From Xanthobacteraceae bacterium 501b (GTDB lineage: Bacteria > Pseudomonadota > Alphaproteobacteria > Rhizobiales > Xanthobacteraceae), in NCBI GenBank assembly GCA_000378025.1, contig KB899087.1:2232001-2296000 (forward strand): a stretch of 64,000 nt of DNA, given 5' to 3'. The notes beneath the pieces were generated by a model, which worked only from the letters and a program-made list of their open reading frames with translations, was not told where the DNA came from and did no database searches. Position 1 is the stretch's first letter; each line of letters opens with the position of its first letter. The position numbers and the translations under genes were made by a program. Of the stretch, positions 63,060 through 64,000 are shown piece after piece.

Positions 63060-64000
63060 GTGCATCATCCCCTGCGCTATCGCGCCCATATTGACGGCCT
63101 GCGCGCCGTCGCCGTCCTCGGCGTCGTCCTCTATCATTTCGGTGCGACGTGGCTGCCGGGCGGGTTTGTCGGCGTCGACGTGTTCTTCGTCATTTCCGGC
63201 TTCCTGATTTCCAAATCGATCTATGCCGATGTCGAGGCCGGCCGCTTCTCGCTGTTCGGCTTCTATGAACGGCGCATCCGCCGCATCGCGCCGGCTTTCC
63301 TGGTCGTCACCGCCCTCACCGCCGCCTTCGCCGCGCTCATCCTGCTGCCTTATCAGATGATGATCTTCGGCCGCTCGGTGCTGTGGTCGGTGTTCGCCGT
63401 CGGCAACATCTTCTTCTTCCAGCGCACCGACTATTTCGGCCCGGCGGCGCAGGAAATGCCACTGCTGCATTACTGGTCGCTGGGGGTGGAGGAGCAGTTC
63501 TATTTCCTGTTCCCGGCGCTCATCCTCGTTCTGCAGCGCTTCGGCCGGCGAGCGATCCTCTGGAGCGTGCCGGCGCTGTTGCTCGCCTCGCTGGCCGCCA
63601 GCCAGTTCATGGTGACGCGCGACCCCGCCGCCGCCTATTTCCTGCTGCCCTTCCGCGCCTTCGAAATGCTGATCGGCGCAGCGCTGGCGCTGCCCGGCCT
63701 GCGCTTTGCCGAGCGGCGGGCGGTGCGCGTGGCGGCGGGAACGGGCGGCTGCGCCTTGATCCTGGGCGGCATGGTCGGGCTCAGCTCCGCCTCGCCCTTT
63801 CCCGGGCTGCTGGCGCTCATTCCCTGCCTGGGCACGGCGCTGGTAATCTGGGGCGGCGAGGCCGGGCCGAGCCTGCCGACCCGGCTGCTGGGCAGCCGGG
63901 TGATGGTGTTCTTCGGCCTCATTTCCTATTCGCTCTATCTCGTCCACTGGCCCATCGCCTCGCTCGGCCGGGAGTGGCTGGGCCCGGTGGCGCCGCTGCC
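63060..64000 (+). CDS. OafA/YrhL-type acyltransferase, copy 2 (cut by window end)
   Basis: Paralog of the gene at 60989; about 313 codons are present. HIDGLRAVAVLGVVLYHFG and YWSLGVEEQFYFLFPALILV (20) match copy 1, and the DNA of the first 40 bases after the start is almost the same in both. GTG 63060 corresponds to the start of copy 1; an in-frame ATG at 63009 would add 17 residues without support. The SGNH part, if any, lies outside. The tandem pair suggests a gene duplication followed by change in acceptor or position of acylation. Confidence 0.88.
   Translation, partial: MHHPLRYRAHIDGLRAVAVLGVVLYHFGATWLPGGFVGVDVFFVISGFLISKSIYADVEAGRFSLFGFYERRIRRIAPAFLVVTALTAAFAALILLPYQMMIFGRSVLWSVFAVGNIFFFQRTDYFGPAAQEMPLLHYWSLGVEEQFYFLFPALILVLQRFGRRAILWSVPALLLASLAASQFMVTRDPAAAYFLLPFRAFEMLIGAALALPGLRFAERRAVRVAAGTGGCALILGGMVGLSSASPFPGLLALIPCLGTALVIWGGEAGPSLPTRLLGSRVMVFFGLISYSLYLVHWPIASLGREWLGPVAPL

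Overview
The window is about 64 kb of GC-rich (roughly two-thirds GC by eye), densely coding bacterial DNA. It looks like chromosome from an alphaproteobacterium of the order Hyphomicrobiales (Rhizobiales). The strongest pointer is a complete acpXL-fabZXL-fabF2XL-fabF1XL-(SDR)-adhXL-lpxXL cluster for the 27-hydroxyoctacosanoate type acyl chain of lipid A. An Omp19-like Inh-domain lipoprotein, DUF2865 and DUF2059 proteins, a class II DAHP synthase and GATC/CCGGGCTTGACCCGG-type intergenic palindromes agree with this. A Xanthobacteraceae-like genus (Ancylobacter, Starkeya, Xanthobacter or Azorhizobium) is my guess, not something the sequence proves. No prophage, insertion sequence, integrase or CRISPR array was seen; the content is ordinary chromosome with a few accessory modules.

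Layout. 1-6.2 kb (minus): truncated penicillin-binding protein 1C and a 1775-residue bacterial alpha-2-macroglobulin with an intact CSEQ thioester, a periplasmic protease trap plus peptidoglycan repair pair. 6.5-12.6 kb (plus): the lipid A very-long-chain acyl cluster. 12.6-17.2 kb (minus): DUF6064 membrane protein, Tat-exported aldo/keto reductase, MFS sugar-type symporter and small exported or membrane proteins. 17.5 kb: a 41-residue small protein. 17.9-23.6 kb: polyamine catabolism, with potF and a puuA-type glutamine synthetase on the minus strand divergent from a spuC-type transaminase and a second class III aminotransferase, sharing a palindromic operator. 23.7-27.8 kb: rhodanese, EamA permease, LysR regulator and chromate transporter, bracketed on both sides by tandem arrays of hairpin repeats.

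27.8-36.4 kb: YdfG-like dehydrogenase, Omp19-like lipoprotein, phosphatidylethanolamine synthesis (psd, pssA), an Atm1-type ABC exporter behind an ArsR regulator with its own palindromic operator, a LOG protein and an exported Ntn amidase. 36.4-45.1 kb: cysS, gltX and nadE mixed with small exported proteins (CreA, DUF2865) and an AEC permease. 45.1-50.6 kb: an RgpF-domain protein, an HxlR regulator divergent from a zinc-type oxidoreductase, and two tandem paralogous alpha/beta-hydrolase-like proteins. 50.7-53.8 kb: class II DAHP synthase and glutathione reductase separated by REP-like elements. 54-57.1 kb: a complete TctCBA tricarboxylate transporter. 57.2-60.9 kb: DUF2059 protein, rpiA, phosphoglycolate phosphatase, tRNA-Val(CAC) and an SRAP (YedK) peptidase. 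61-64 kb: two tandem OafA-type acyltransferases, the second cut by the window end.

The envelope is a recurring theme: lipid A acylation, PE synthesis, PBP1C/A2M, surface-glycan acyltransferases and an RgpF protein. Of most interest for follow-up are (i) the 32-bp and 37-bp tandem hairpin arrays at two convergent gene ends; (ii) a ketosynthase partner in the lipid A cluster that has lost its catalytic Cys and first His, giving a KS/chain-length-factor-like pair; (iii) the pair of uncharacterised alpha/beta-hydrolase-like paralogs with basic tails; and (iv) mutually exclusive hairpins between the DAHP synthase and one of those paralogs. None of these was tested by a database search; all are readings of the sequence.
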